A stretch of 32,386 bases of DNA from Geminicoccaceae bacterium (lineage in GTDB: Bacteria; Pseudomonadota; Alphaproteobacteria; Geminicoccales; Geminicoccaceae), in assembly GCA_025054575.1 (NCBI GenBank), contig JANWZN010000020.1:1-32386 (forward strand), written 5' to 3'. How positions within the stretch are numbered: the stretch's first letter is position 1; each line of letters opens with the position of its first letter. Below are positions 26,512-32,386 of this stretch, piece by piece. The translations under genes were made by a program, and so were the position numbers. Below the pieces are notes generated by a model that was not told the DNA's origin, searched no databases, and saw nothing but the letters and a program-made list of their open reading frames with translations.

Positions 26512-27746
26512 GGCAGCAAGGGTGCCGCATGACGGGGTCCGCCGAGCCGCAGGGCCCGCTCGAGCGGCACGCAGGGCACGAGCGTACCCGCCGGCACCGG
26601 CGGCGCGTGCGGCGGCCGGAGGATCAAGGCGTCGGCGCGGGCGAGGGTGGCGAGCATCGAGCTGTCCTGCCGCTCGGCCGGCTCGACTGCCCGCTGTCCC
26701 TCCGCCTCGACGATCCGGGCGCGCAGATGATCGGCCCGCTGATCGTTGGCCGGCAGATCGCGTCGAACCGGCAGCGGCTCGACCGGGAGCTCGCTCGGCA
26801 AGCCCAGCATCGCGAGCAGCACGGCCCGCACGAACACCAAGCCGCAGACCAGCGCCGAGACCGGATTGCCCGGCACGCCCAACAACGGCACGTCGCGAAA
26901 CCGACCGAAGATCAAAGGTTTGCCCGGCCGCATCGCGACCGTCCAGAAATCGACCAAAAGCCCCTCGCGGCCGAGCGCGCTGCGCACGAGATCGTAGCTG
27001 CCGACCGAGGCGCCGCCCGAGGTGACGATCAGATCGACCGCACCCAGCCTGCCGAAGGCGGCGACCAGGCACTCCGGGCTGTCGGGCGCGATGCCAAGAT
27101 CGAGCGGCACACCGCCCAGCCTGCGCACCAGGGCCGCGAGCCCGATGCTGTTGGAGGCTGCGACCCGACCCGGCACGACCGGCTCGCCGGGCCACAAGAG
27201 CTCGTCGCCCGTGGCGAGGATCGCCACCCTCGGCTTGCGGCGCACGGGGATCCAGGCATGGCCCATGGCCGCGGCGAGCGCGAGCGCGGACGGATCGAGG
27301 ACCGTACCGGCCGACAGGCCGAGACTGCCGCGGCTGAAGTCGAGACCCGCCGGGCGCACGAACTCGCCGGGTCGGCTCGATCGCACGAACCGCACGCGCT
27401 CGCCGTCGACCTCCGCGTTCTCCTGAATCGCGATCGCGTCCGCCCCGGCCGGGAGAGGGGCGCCGGTGAAGATGCGCACCGCCGTGCCCGGCTCGACCGA
27501 CGGGCCTTCTGGGCCGCCCGCCCGCGACTCGCCGACAAGTCGAAGCCAGCGGCCGGGCGGATCGGTGTCGGCAGCACGGACCGCATAGCCGTCCATCGCC
27601 GAGACCGCCACGGGTGGCTGGTCGTGACGGGCGCGCAGGTCGTCGTCCAGGACGCGGTCGAGCGCGTCCGGTAGCGCCAACCACTCGCGGCCGACCGGCC
27701 GGGCGGCGGCGAGCACGCGCGCTCTGGCCTCCTCGAGCGGCAGCAT
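26508..27746 (-). CDS. moeA: Molybdopterin molybdenumtransferase MoeA
   Basis: This 412-residue enzyme inserts molybdate into adenylylated molybdopterin, the last step of molybdenum cofactor synthesis. Hallmarks are PPVAVSAMDGYAVRA near residue 45, the segment IFTGAPLPAGADAI, the MoCF-type active-site block DLIVTSGGASVGSYD, the loop VAMRPGKPLIFG and GVPGNPVSALVC. Length is normal (about 400). ATG at 27746 and the GTG directly before it (27749) are both possible; AGAAGCGG lies upstream. It follows moaC by 25 bases in a trpGDC-moaC-moeA set, and its stop codon overlaps the -35 of the lexA promoter. Confidence 0.96.
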   Translation of the reverse strand: MLPLEEARARVLAAARPVGREWLALPDALDRVLDDDLRARHDQPPVAVSAMDGYAVRAADTDPPGRWLRLVGESRAGGPEGPSVEPGTAVRIFTGAPLPAGADAIAIQENAEVDGERVRFVRSSRPGEFVRPAGLDFSRGSLGLSAGTVLDPSALALAAAMGHAWIPVRRKPRVAILATGDELLWPGEPVVPGRVAASNSIGLAALVRRLGGVPLDLGIAPDSPECLVAAFGRLGAVDLIVTSGGASVGSYDLVRSALGREGLLVDFWTVAMRPGKPLIFGRFRDVPLLGVPGNPVSALVCGLVFVRAVLLAMLGLPSELPVEPLPVRRDLPANDQRADHLRARIVEAEGQRAVEPAERQDSSMLATLARADALILRPPHAPPVPAGTLVPCVPLERALRLGGPRHAAPLLP

Positions 27747-27771
27747 CACCCGCTTCTCGCGCGGTTCGAGC

Positions 27772-28248
27772 TCATGCGGCCGTGAACGTTCCCGAGCGGC
27801 CGCCGGCCTTGTGGGTGAGGCGGATGTCGGTGATGCGCATGGTTTTGTCGACCGCCTTGCACATGTCGTAGACGGTCAAGGCCGCGACCGCGACCGCGGT
27901 CAAGGCCTCCATTTCGACGCCGGTCTTGGCGGTGACCTTGCAGGTCGCGGTGATGGCGACCGCGGGCGGATCGGCCACGAGGGCGAGCGTCACCGCGACC
28001 TTCTCGAGCGGCAAGGGATGGCACAGCGGGATCAGCTCCGGCGTCCGCTTCGCCCCCATGATCCCGGCGAGCTGCGCGACGCTCAGCACGTCGCCCTTGG
28101 CGAAGCCGCGCTCGGCGATCAGCCGGGCGGTTTCCGCCGAGATCAGGACCCGACCCTCGGCGGTGGCGGTCCGTTCGGTCGCGGCCTTGGCCGCGACGTC
28201 GACCATCACCGCGTTGCCGGCCGCGTCGAAGTGGGTGAGCCCGCTCAT
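27772..28248 (-). CDS. moaC: Cyclic pyranopterin monophosphate synthase MoaC
   Basis: This 158-residue enzyme converts the MoaA product into cyclic pyranopterin monophosphate, an early step of molybdenum cofactor synthesis. The N terminus [17 protein letters not shown], the core [34 protein letters not shown], and the catalytic [14 protein letters not shown] with the final THKAGGRSG are all canonical. ATG at 28248 overlaps the trpC stop as ATGA. MoaA is not in the window. Confidence 0.97.
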   Translation of the reverse strand: MSGLTHFDAAGNAVMVDVAAKAATERTATAEGRVLISAETARLIAERGFAKGDVLSVAQLAGIMGAKRTPELIPLCHPLPLEKVAVTLALVADPPAVAITATCKVTAKTGVEMEALTAVAVAALTVYDMCKAVDKTMRITDIRLTHKAGGRSGTFTAA

Positions 28249-29042
28249 GCCGGACCGCCCAAGAGACGGCGCGTGGCGGCGACGAGATCCGGCTCGCGCA
28301 TCAGCGATTCACCGACCAGGAAGGCCCGGGCGCCGGCCTCGCGCGCGCGCAAGAGGTCGGCATGGGTGGAAAGCCCGCTCTCGGCCACGACGATACGATC
28401 CTCGGGGATCCGCGGGGCGAGTTCGAGCATTGTTCGCAGATCGACCTGCAACGTCTTGAGATCCCTGTTGTTGATACCCACGAGCCGGGTCGGCAGAGCG
28501 AGCGCCCGCTCGAGCTCGGCCGTGTCGTGGACTTCGACGAGCACGTCCATCCCGAGCGCGCCCGCGAGCCGGGCCAGCTCGGAAGCGGTCGCATCCTCGA
28601 GGGCCGCCATGATCAGGAGGATGCAGTCGGCACCCAAGAGCCGGGCTTCGAGTACTTGATAGGGCTCGAGGGTGAAGTCCTTGCGCAGCACGGGCAGACC
28701 GACCGCGGCGCGCGCCGCCAGCAGATGCTCGTCGCAGCCCTGGAAATAAGGCTCGTCGGTGAGCACCGAGAGGCAGGTGGCGCCGGCATGGGCGTAGAGG
28801 CGGGCGAGGGTGGCCGGATCGAAATCGGCGCGGATCAGGCCGCGCGAAGGCGAGGCCTTCTTGATCTCGGCGATCAATGCGAACCGGCCCGCCGCGGCCG
28901 CACGTGCGAGCGCGTCGGCGAAGCCGCGCAAGGGTGGCGCATCGGTCAGCGCCCGCTCGAGCTCGGCGAGCGGCCGACGCTCGCGCCGGCGGGCGATCTC
29001 GGCGCGCTTGTCGGCGCAGATCCGGGCCAGAACGTCGCTCAC
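28245..29042 (-). CDS. trpC: Indole-3-glycerol phosphate synthase
   Basis: This 265-residue TIM-barrel enzyme closes the indole ring in tryptophan synthesis. Diagnostic blocks are the catalytic lysine region [41 protein letters not shown], the segment [16 protein letters not shown] and [12 protein letters not shown]. It is monofunctional: no fused TrpF domain follows. The GTG start at 29042 overlaps the trpD stop as GTGA, and the stop overlaps moaC as ATGA, so translation is coupled along the block. Confidence 0.97.
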   Translation of the reverse strand: MSDVLARICADKRAEIARRRERRPLAELERALTDAPPLRGFADALARAAAAGRFALIAEIKKASPSRGLIRADFDPATLARLYAHAGATCLSVLTDEPYFQGCDEHLLAARAAVGLPVLRKDFTLEPYQVLEARLLGADCILLIMAALEDATASELARLAGALGMDVLVEVHDTAELERALALPTRLVGINNRDLKTLQVDLRTMLELAPRIPEDRIVVAESGLSTHADLLRAREAGARAFLVGESLMREPDLVAATRRLLGGPA

Positions 29043-30079
29043 GACGCCTGCCGCTGGCGGTTGGTGATCTCGACGAGCCGAGCGAGCGTTCGCTCCGCCC
29101 GACCGCTGTCGATCGCCTCGGTGGCGAGGCCGACGCCGGTCGCCAGGTCCCTTGCGCGGCCGGCGACCACGAGCGCGCCGGCGGCGGCCAACAGAACGGC
29201 GTCGCGGAACGGCCCGCGGACCCCGGCCAGCACCGCCCGGATCGCCTCCGCATTGTGCGCGGCGTCGCCGCCTCTGAGATCCTCGGGACGCGCCCGGGGG
29301 AGGCCTGCCGCTTCCGGCGTCACCTCGAAGGTCTTCACCGCACCACCGTCCCACGCCGCCACGAGCGTGGGGCCCGTCGTGGTGAGCTCGTCGAGGCCGT
29401 CCGAGCCGTGCACGACCCAGGCCCGCTCGGCACCGAGCCGACCGAGCACGTGGGCCAAGGGTTCGACCCAGTGCGCCGCGAACACGCCCACGAGTTGGCG
29501 CTTCACCCCGGCCGGGTTGGCGAGCGGTCCCAACAGGTTGAAGATCGTGCGGGTGCCGAGTTCGAGCCGCGGGCCGGCGACGTGGCGCATGGCACCGTGA
29601 TGGCGCGGTGCCATCATGAAGCCGATCCCGGCCTCCCGGATCGCGTCTTCGATCACCGGAACCGGTGCCTCGATGTCGACGCCGAGGGCCTGGAGGACGT
29701 CGGAGGAGCCGGAGCGCGAGGAGAGCCCGCGATTGCCGTGCTTGGCGACCGGCACGCCGCAGGCGGCCACGACCAGCGCCGCGGCGGTCGAGATGTTGTA
29801 GGTACCCGCGCCGTCGCCGCCCGTTCCGCAGGTGTCGATGGCACCCTCGGGCGCGCTCACCCGGAGCATCCGCTCGCGCAACACCGTGGCGCCGGCCGCG
29901 AGTTCCTCGACCGTCTCGCCGCGGACGCGGAGGGCCATGAGGAAGCCTGCCATCTGCGCCGGCGTCGCATCGCCCGCCATCATGATCGCGAACGCCTCGC
30001 GCGCGGTCTCGAAATCGAGCGGCCGACCGTCCGCGACGATCGCGAGGATCTGTTTGAATCGCTGCAGATCGGCGCTCAT
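29039..30079 (-). CDS. trpD: Anthranilate phosphoribosyltransferase
   Basis: This 346-residue enzyme transfers phosphoribose from PRPP to anthranilate. The PRPP site [17 protein letters not shown] (near residue 81), [18 protein letters not shown], the anthranilate-binding region [11 protein letters not shown] and the segment [19 protein letters not shown] are all present. ATG at 30079 overlaps the trpG stop as ATGA. No TrpG fusion is present; the glutaminase is the separate gene just upstream. Confidence 0.97.
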   Translation of the reverse strand: MSADLQRFKQILAIVADGRPLDFETAREAFAIMMAGDATPAQMAGFLMALRVRGETVEELAAGATVLRERMLRVSAPEGAIDTCGTGGDGAGTYNISTAAALVVAACGVPVAKHGNRGLSSRSGSSDVLQALGVDIEAPVPVIEDAIREAGIGFMMAPRHHGAMRHVAGPRLELGTRTIFNLLGPLANPAGVKRQLVGVFAAHWVEPLAHVLGRLGAERAWVVHGSDGLDELTTTGPTLVAAWDGGAVKTFEVTPEAAGLPRARPEDLRGGDAAHNAEAIRAVLAGVRGPFRDAVLLAAAGALVVAGRARDLATGVGLATEAIDSGRAERTLARLVEITNRQRQAS

Positions 30080-30660
30080 GCCGGGACCGGGCTCGTGCAG
30101 AGGTCGAGAAAATTGCGCAACAGGCGCTTGCCGACCTTGGTCTCGATGCTCTCGGGATGGAACTGGACGCCGTGGATCGGCAACACGCGGTGCCGCAGGC
30201 CCATGATCACGCCGTCCTCGCTGCGGGCGTTGACGACCAACTCGCTCGGGATCGTCGCCGGATCGGCGCACAGCGAATGGTACCGGGTCGCCGAGAAGGG
30301 CGAGGGCAGGCCCGCGAAGATGCCGCTCCCGTCGTGCTCGATCCGGCTGATCTTGCCGTGCATCGGCACCGGCGCGCGCACGATCCTGGCACCGAACGCC
30401 TGGGCGATCGCCTGATGGCCGAGACAGACGCCGAGGATCGGGCAGCGTCCGGCGGCAGCACGGATCAACGGCAACGAGATCCCGGCCCGGTCCGGATCGC
30501 ACGGGCCCGGCGAGATCACGATCCCCGAGGGAGCCCGGGCGAGGGCCTCCTGCACGGTGAGCGCATCGTTGCGCACGACCTCGATGCGGGCGCCTTGCTC
30601 GCTCAGATAGTGGTAGAGATTCCAGGTGAAACTGTCGTAATTGTCGAGCAGCAAGAGCAT
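30076..30660 (-). CDS. trpG: Anthranilate synthase glutamine amidotransferase subunit
   Basis: This 194-residue class I glutamine amidotransferase supplies ammonia to anthranilate synthase. It begins [18 protein letters not shown]; the catalytic cysteine is in [14 protein letters not shown], and His/Glu are in [18 protein letters not shown] is the usual TrpG/PabA block, so a dual role in folate synthesis (PabA) is possible. The catalytic partner trpE is not in the window. It is the first gene of the trpGDC-moaC-moeA set, 94 bases from the divergent yibQ-like gene. Confidence 0.95.
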   Translation of the reverse strand: MLLLLDNYDSFTWNLYHYLSEQGARIEVVRNDALTVQEALARAPSGIVISPGPCDPDRAGISLPLIRAAAGRCPILGVCLGHQAIAQAFGARIVRAPVPMHGKISRIEHDGSGIFAGLPSPFSATRYHSLCADPATIPSELVVNARSEDGVIMGLRHRVLPIHGVQFHPESIETKVGKRLLRNFLDLCTSPVPA

Positions 30661-30698
30661 GGGCGACGCCCGGCGTGCGAGGCTTTCGGAGCCGCGGG

Positions 30699-30727
30699 AG
30701 CAAACCCGAGGGTCGAGGCCTCGTCAA
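30699..30727 (-). promoter_or_regulatory. Candidate promoter of trpGDC-moaC-moeA
   Basis: TTGACG (30722-30727) and TTTGCT (30699-30704) on the minus strand are separated by 17 bases, 38 bases upstream of the trpG start. The -35 is good and the -10 weak. No Trp-rich leader peptide or attenuator hairpin is visible in the short leader. Confidence 0.35.
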
Positions 30728-30754
30728 GGTCGCGGGCCGAGGCCGGAGGAGAGC

Positions 30755-32071
30755 TTGCCCAGACCCGCCCCGTCGCCGCCCCGGGCCGCGCTCCTGCCCT
30801 ATCGTCCGCGTCGGCGCCGGCGCTCGCGCCGCCTCGGCGGGCGATTGGCCAGATTGGGCCTGCTCTTGGCGAGCGGTCTCTTGCTCGTGCTCCTGCTCGC
30901 CGAGCCCGATCGCCGCGCGCATCGGGGGTTCGTGCCGAAGCCGCCACCGCCCGTCGAACGGACGATCCCGCCGCCGCTCGCCGAGCTGCCTTTGCCGGCG
31001 CAGGCGGTGGAGACGGTGTCCGCCTCGGCAGCGCTCGAAGCTGCAGCCGCCTCGGAGCCCGCGGAGGAGGCGACCACGGCACCGCCCGAGGAGAGCCGCG
31101 TGCGGTTGTCGGCTCCCCTGGTCCCGCCACCCGAGCCCACCACCCCGCATGCTGTCCCGCATGCGGGCGAGCCCGCGCCGGCCACCCTCGAGCCCCGGCC
31201 CGCCCCGCCCCTGGCCGTGCCGGCGCCGGGCGAGCGCGGGCCCGAGAACGTCCGGCCGATCCCGGTCGCTTTCCCGGGACCCTTGGTCCGACCACCGGTC
31301 GGCCGTGCCGGCGCGCTCGCCATCGTGCTCGACGACCTCGGACCGAGCGGGCCCGCCACAAGGCGCGCGATCGCGTTGCCCGGGCCGCTCACCCTAGCCT
31401 TCCTGCCCTATGCCGAGCTCACCGGCCCGCTCGCCCGGGAAGCCCGTGCGGCCGGCCACGAGGTCTTCGTGCACCTGCCGATGGAGCCGGTCGGCAACGA
31501 GGACCCCGGGCCGATGGCGCTCTTGGCCGGGCTCCCGGACGAGGAGCTGCGCCGTCGCCTCTTGTGGGCGATCGGCCGCGTGCCCGGTGCCACCGGCGTC
31601 AACAATCACATGGGCAGCCGCCTGACAGCGGACGTTCGTGCCATGGCGCTGGTCGTTCGCGAGCTGGACCGGCTCGGCTTGCCCTTTGTCGACAGCATGA
31701 CCACGGGCGCCAGCGTCGCTGCGTCACTCGCGCTCGAGAGCGGCCTGCCGACCACCGCGCGCGACGTTTTCCTCGACAACGACCCGGCCCCGGCCGCGAT
31801 CCGCGCCCGGCTCGAGCAGGCCGAGCGGCTCGCCCGGCGCAGCGGCTCGGCCCTGGCGATCGGCCATCCTTATCCCGCGACGTTGCAGGTGCTGGCCGAT
31901 TGGCTGCCGCGGGCGCGCGAGCGCGGGCTTCGACTCGTCACCGCGACGAGCCTGATCGAGCTGCGCGGTTGCCGCGGCGAGCTCGCGACCCGCGGCGGCT
32001 GCCTGCTGCGCGCGAGCGGCGAGCCCGATGCCGGCGAGCGCTTGCCGGGCTGCCTCGGCGAGGGCTGCTGA
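30755..32071 (+). CDS. Divergent polysaccharide deacetylase family protein (YibQ/DUF610), membrane-anchored
   Basis: This 438-residue protein starts with an arginine-rich segment (about 15-30) and a single hydrophobic helix LLLASGLLLVLLLAE (~34-48), giving a signal anchor. A long proline/alanine-rich linker (~50-185) leads to a C-terminal divergent polysaccharide deacetylase domain (~190-430). Motifs include LAIVLDDLGPSG, VFVHLPMEPVG, GVNNHMGSRLTAD, PFVDSMTTGAS and IGHPYPATL, matching the YibQ group. A periplasmic role on envelope polysaccharide is inferred from the family; activity is unproven. The TTG start at 30755 is set by GGAGGA at 30745-30750; upstream in-frame sequence overlaps the trpG control region. 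Confidence 0.9.
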   Translation: MPRPAPSPPRAALLPYRPRRRRRSRRLGGRLARLGLLLASGLLLVLLLAEPDRRAHRGFVPKPPPPVERTIPPPLAELPLPAQAVETVSASAALEAAAASEPAEEATTAPPEESRVRLSAPLVPPPEPTTPHAVPHAGEPAPATLEPRPAPPLAVPAPGERGPENVRPIPVAFPGPLVRPPVGRAGALAIVLDDLGPSGPATRRAIALPGPLTLAFLPYAELTGPLAREARAAGHEVFVHLPMEPVGNEDPGPMALLAGLPDEELRRRLLWAIGRVPGATGVNNHMGSRLTADVRAMALVVRELDRLGLPFVDSMTTGASVAASLALESGLPTTARDVFLDNDPAPAAIRARLEQAERLARRSGSALAIGHPYPATLQVLADWLPRARERGLRLVTATSLIELRGCRGELATRGGCLLRASGEPDAGERLPGCLGEGC

Positions 32072-32140
32072 CGGCGCAACCCGTCGCGATCGGGTCGGGT
32101 CGCGCGTGCCGCGAGGTGCGGAGTCGGAAGGCCGGCGGGA

Positions 32141-32386
32141 TCAATAGATCGGGAAACGGGCGCAGATCGCCGCCACTTCCGCGCGCACCCGCGCTTCGAC
32201 GGCCGGATCCCCCTCCTGTCGCACGGAGAGCGCGTCGAGCACGTCGGCCACGAGATGACCGATGCGCTGGAACTCGGCGATCCCGAAACCGCGCGTGGTC
32301 CCGGCCGGTGTCCCGAGCCGGATCCCGGAGGTGACGGTCGGCTTTTCCGGGTCGTTCGGCACCCCGTTCTTGTTGCAGGTGATCCC
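32141..32386 (-). CDS. glyA: Serine hydroxymethyltransferase, C-terminal end (5' part beyond window)
   Basis: Only the last 81 residues are present, entering from the right edge. They begin [16 protein letters not shown] and include [17 protein letters not shown], which carries the substrate-carboxylate arginine of GlyA. The stretch then runs through [15 protein letters not shown] to FPIY at the stop. The enzyme converts serine and tetrahydrofolate to glycine and 5,10-methylene-tetrahydrofolate. It converges with the yibQ-like gene, with 69 bases between stops and no clear terminator. Confidence 0.96.
   Translation of the reverse strand, partial: GITCNKNGVPNDPEKPTVTSGIRLGTPAGTTRGFGIAEFQRIGHLVADVLDALSVRQEGDPAVEARVRAEVAAICARFPIY

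Overview
The window is a dense, high-GC (about 70% by eye) bacterial chromosome segment, most likely from an alphaproteobacterium of the Rhodospirillales/Geminicoccales type. Four things point there: a class I (not class II) lysyl-tRNA synthetase, the gene order trpG-trpD-trpC-moaC-moeA-lexA, a lexA promoter carrying the alphaproteobacterial SOS box GAAC-N7-GAAC, and a short type-2 ArgC. I count 26 protein genes (two cut by the window ends) and one tRNA. There is no rRNA, CRISPR array, transposase or integrase, and no gene-free stretch longer than about 170 bases. Many genes are tightly packed: six same-strand pairs share an ATGA or GTGA stop/start, and two convergent pairs share the same four bases CTAG as stop codons on both strands.

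Region by region. 1-3266: an aspartate-dehydrogenase-like oxidoreductase (partial) diverges from an amidase-signature hydrolase, followed by an FMN-dependent 2-hydroxyacid dehydrogenase. 3263-5603 (minus): a class III nucleotide cyclase fused to TolB-like and TPR domains, with a small SAM methyltransferase downstream. 5686-5803: tRNA-Lys(CTT) with its promoter. 5850-10387 (minus): lysK-rsmB-purH. 10514-11970 (minus): argC and a gamma-class carbonic anhydrase homologue. 12079-18562: a DNA repair neighbourhood with the ligase-associated Lhr-type helicase, the nuclease PdeM and a photolyase. 18643-20572: a small secreted Cys-rich protein, a PLP-dependent D-cysteine desulfhydrase/ACC deaminase homologue and an orphan sufE. 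20569-25678: a GGDEF diguanylate cyclase, an inositol-monophosphatase-family phosphatase overlapping a RecD2-type helicase, and a glycerophosphodiester phosphodiesterase. 25712-30660 (minus): the trpGDC-moaC-moeA-lexA block. 30755-32386: a membrane-anchored YibQ-family polysaccharide deacetylase, convergent with the 3' end of glyA.

The most interesting locus is at 14553-16184. A 543-residue ATPase with an OLD-like layout (ABC-type ATPase followed by a TOPRIM-like tail) lies, in opposite orientation and with clearly lower GC (one 60-base line is 38% GC), exactly between the helicase and pdeM genes that normally sit next to each other. This looks like a recently acquired stand-alone gene, plausibly a mobile-element defence nuclease, that split a repair operon. 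The ligase and exonuclease partners usually found with the helicase and PdeM are not in the window.

The best regulatory calls are the lexA promoter (-35 overlapping the moeA stop codon, SOS box over the -10), the tRNA-Lys promoter, and a promoter at 18575-18603 whose 17-bp spacer is mostly filled by a perfect 7-bp inverted repeat.
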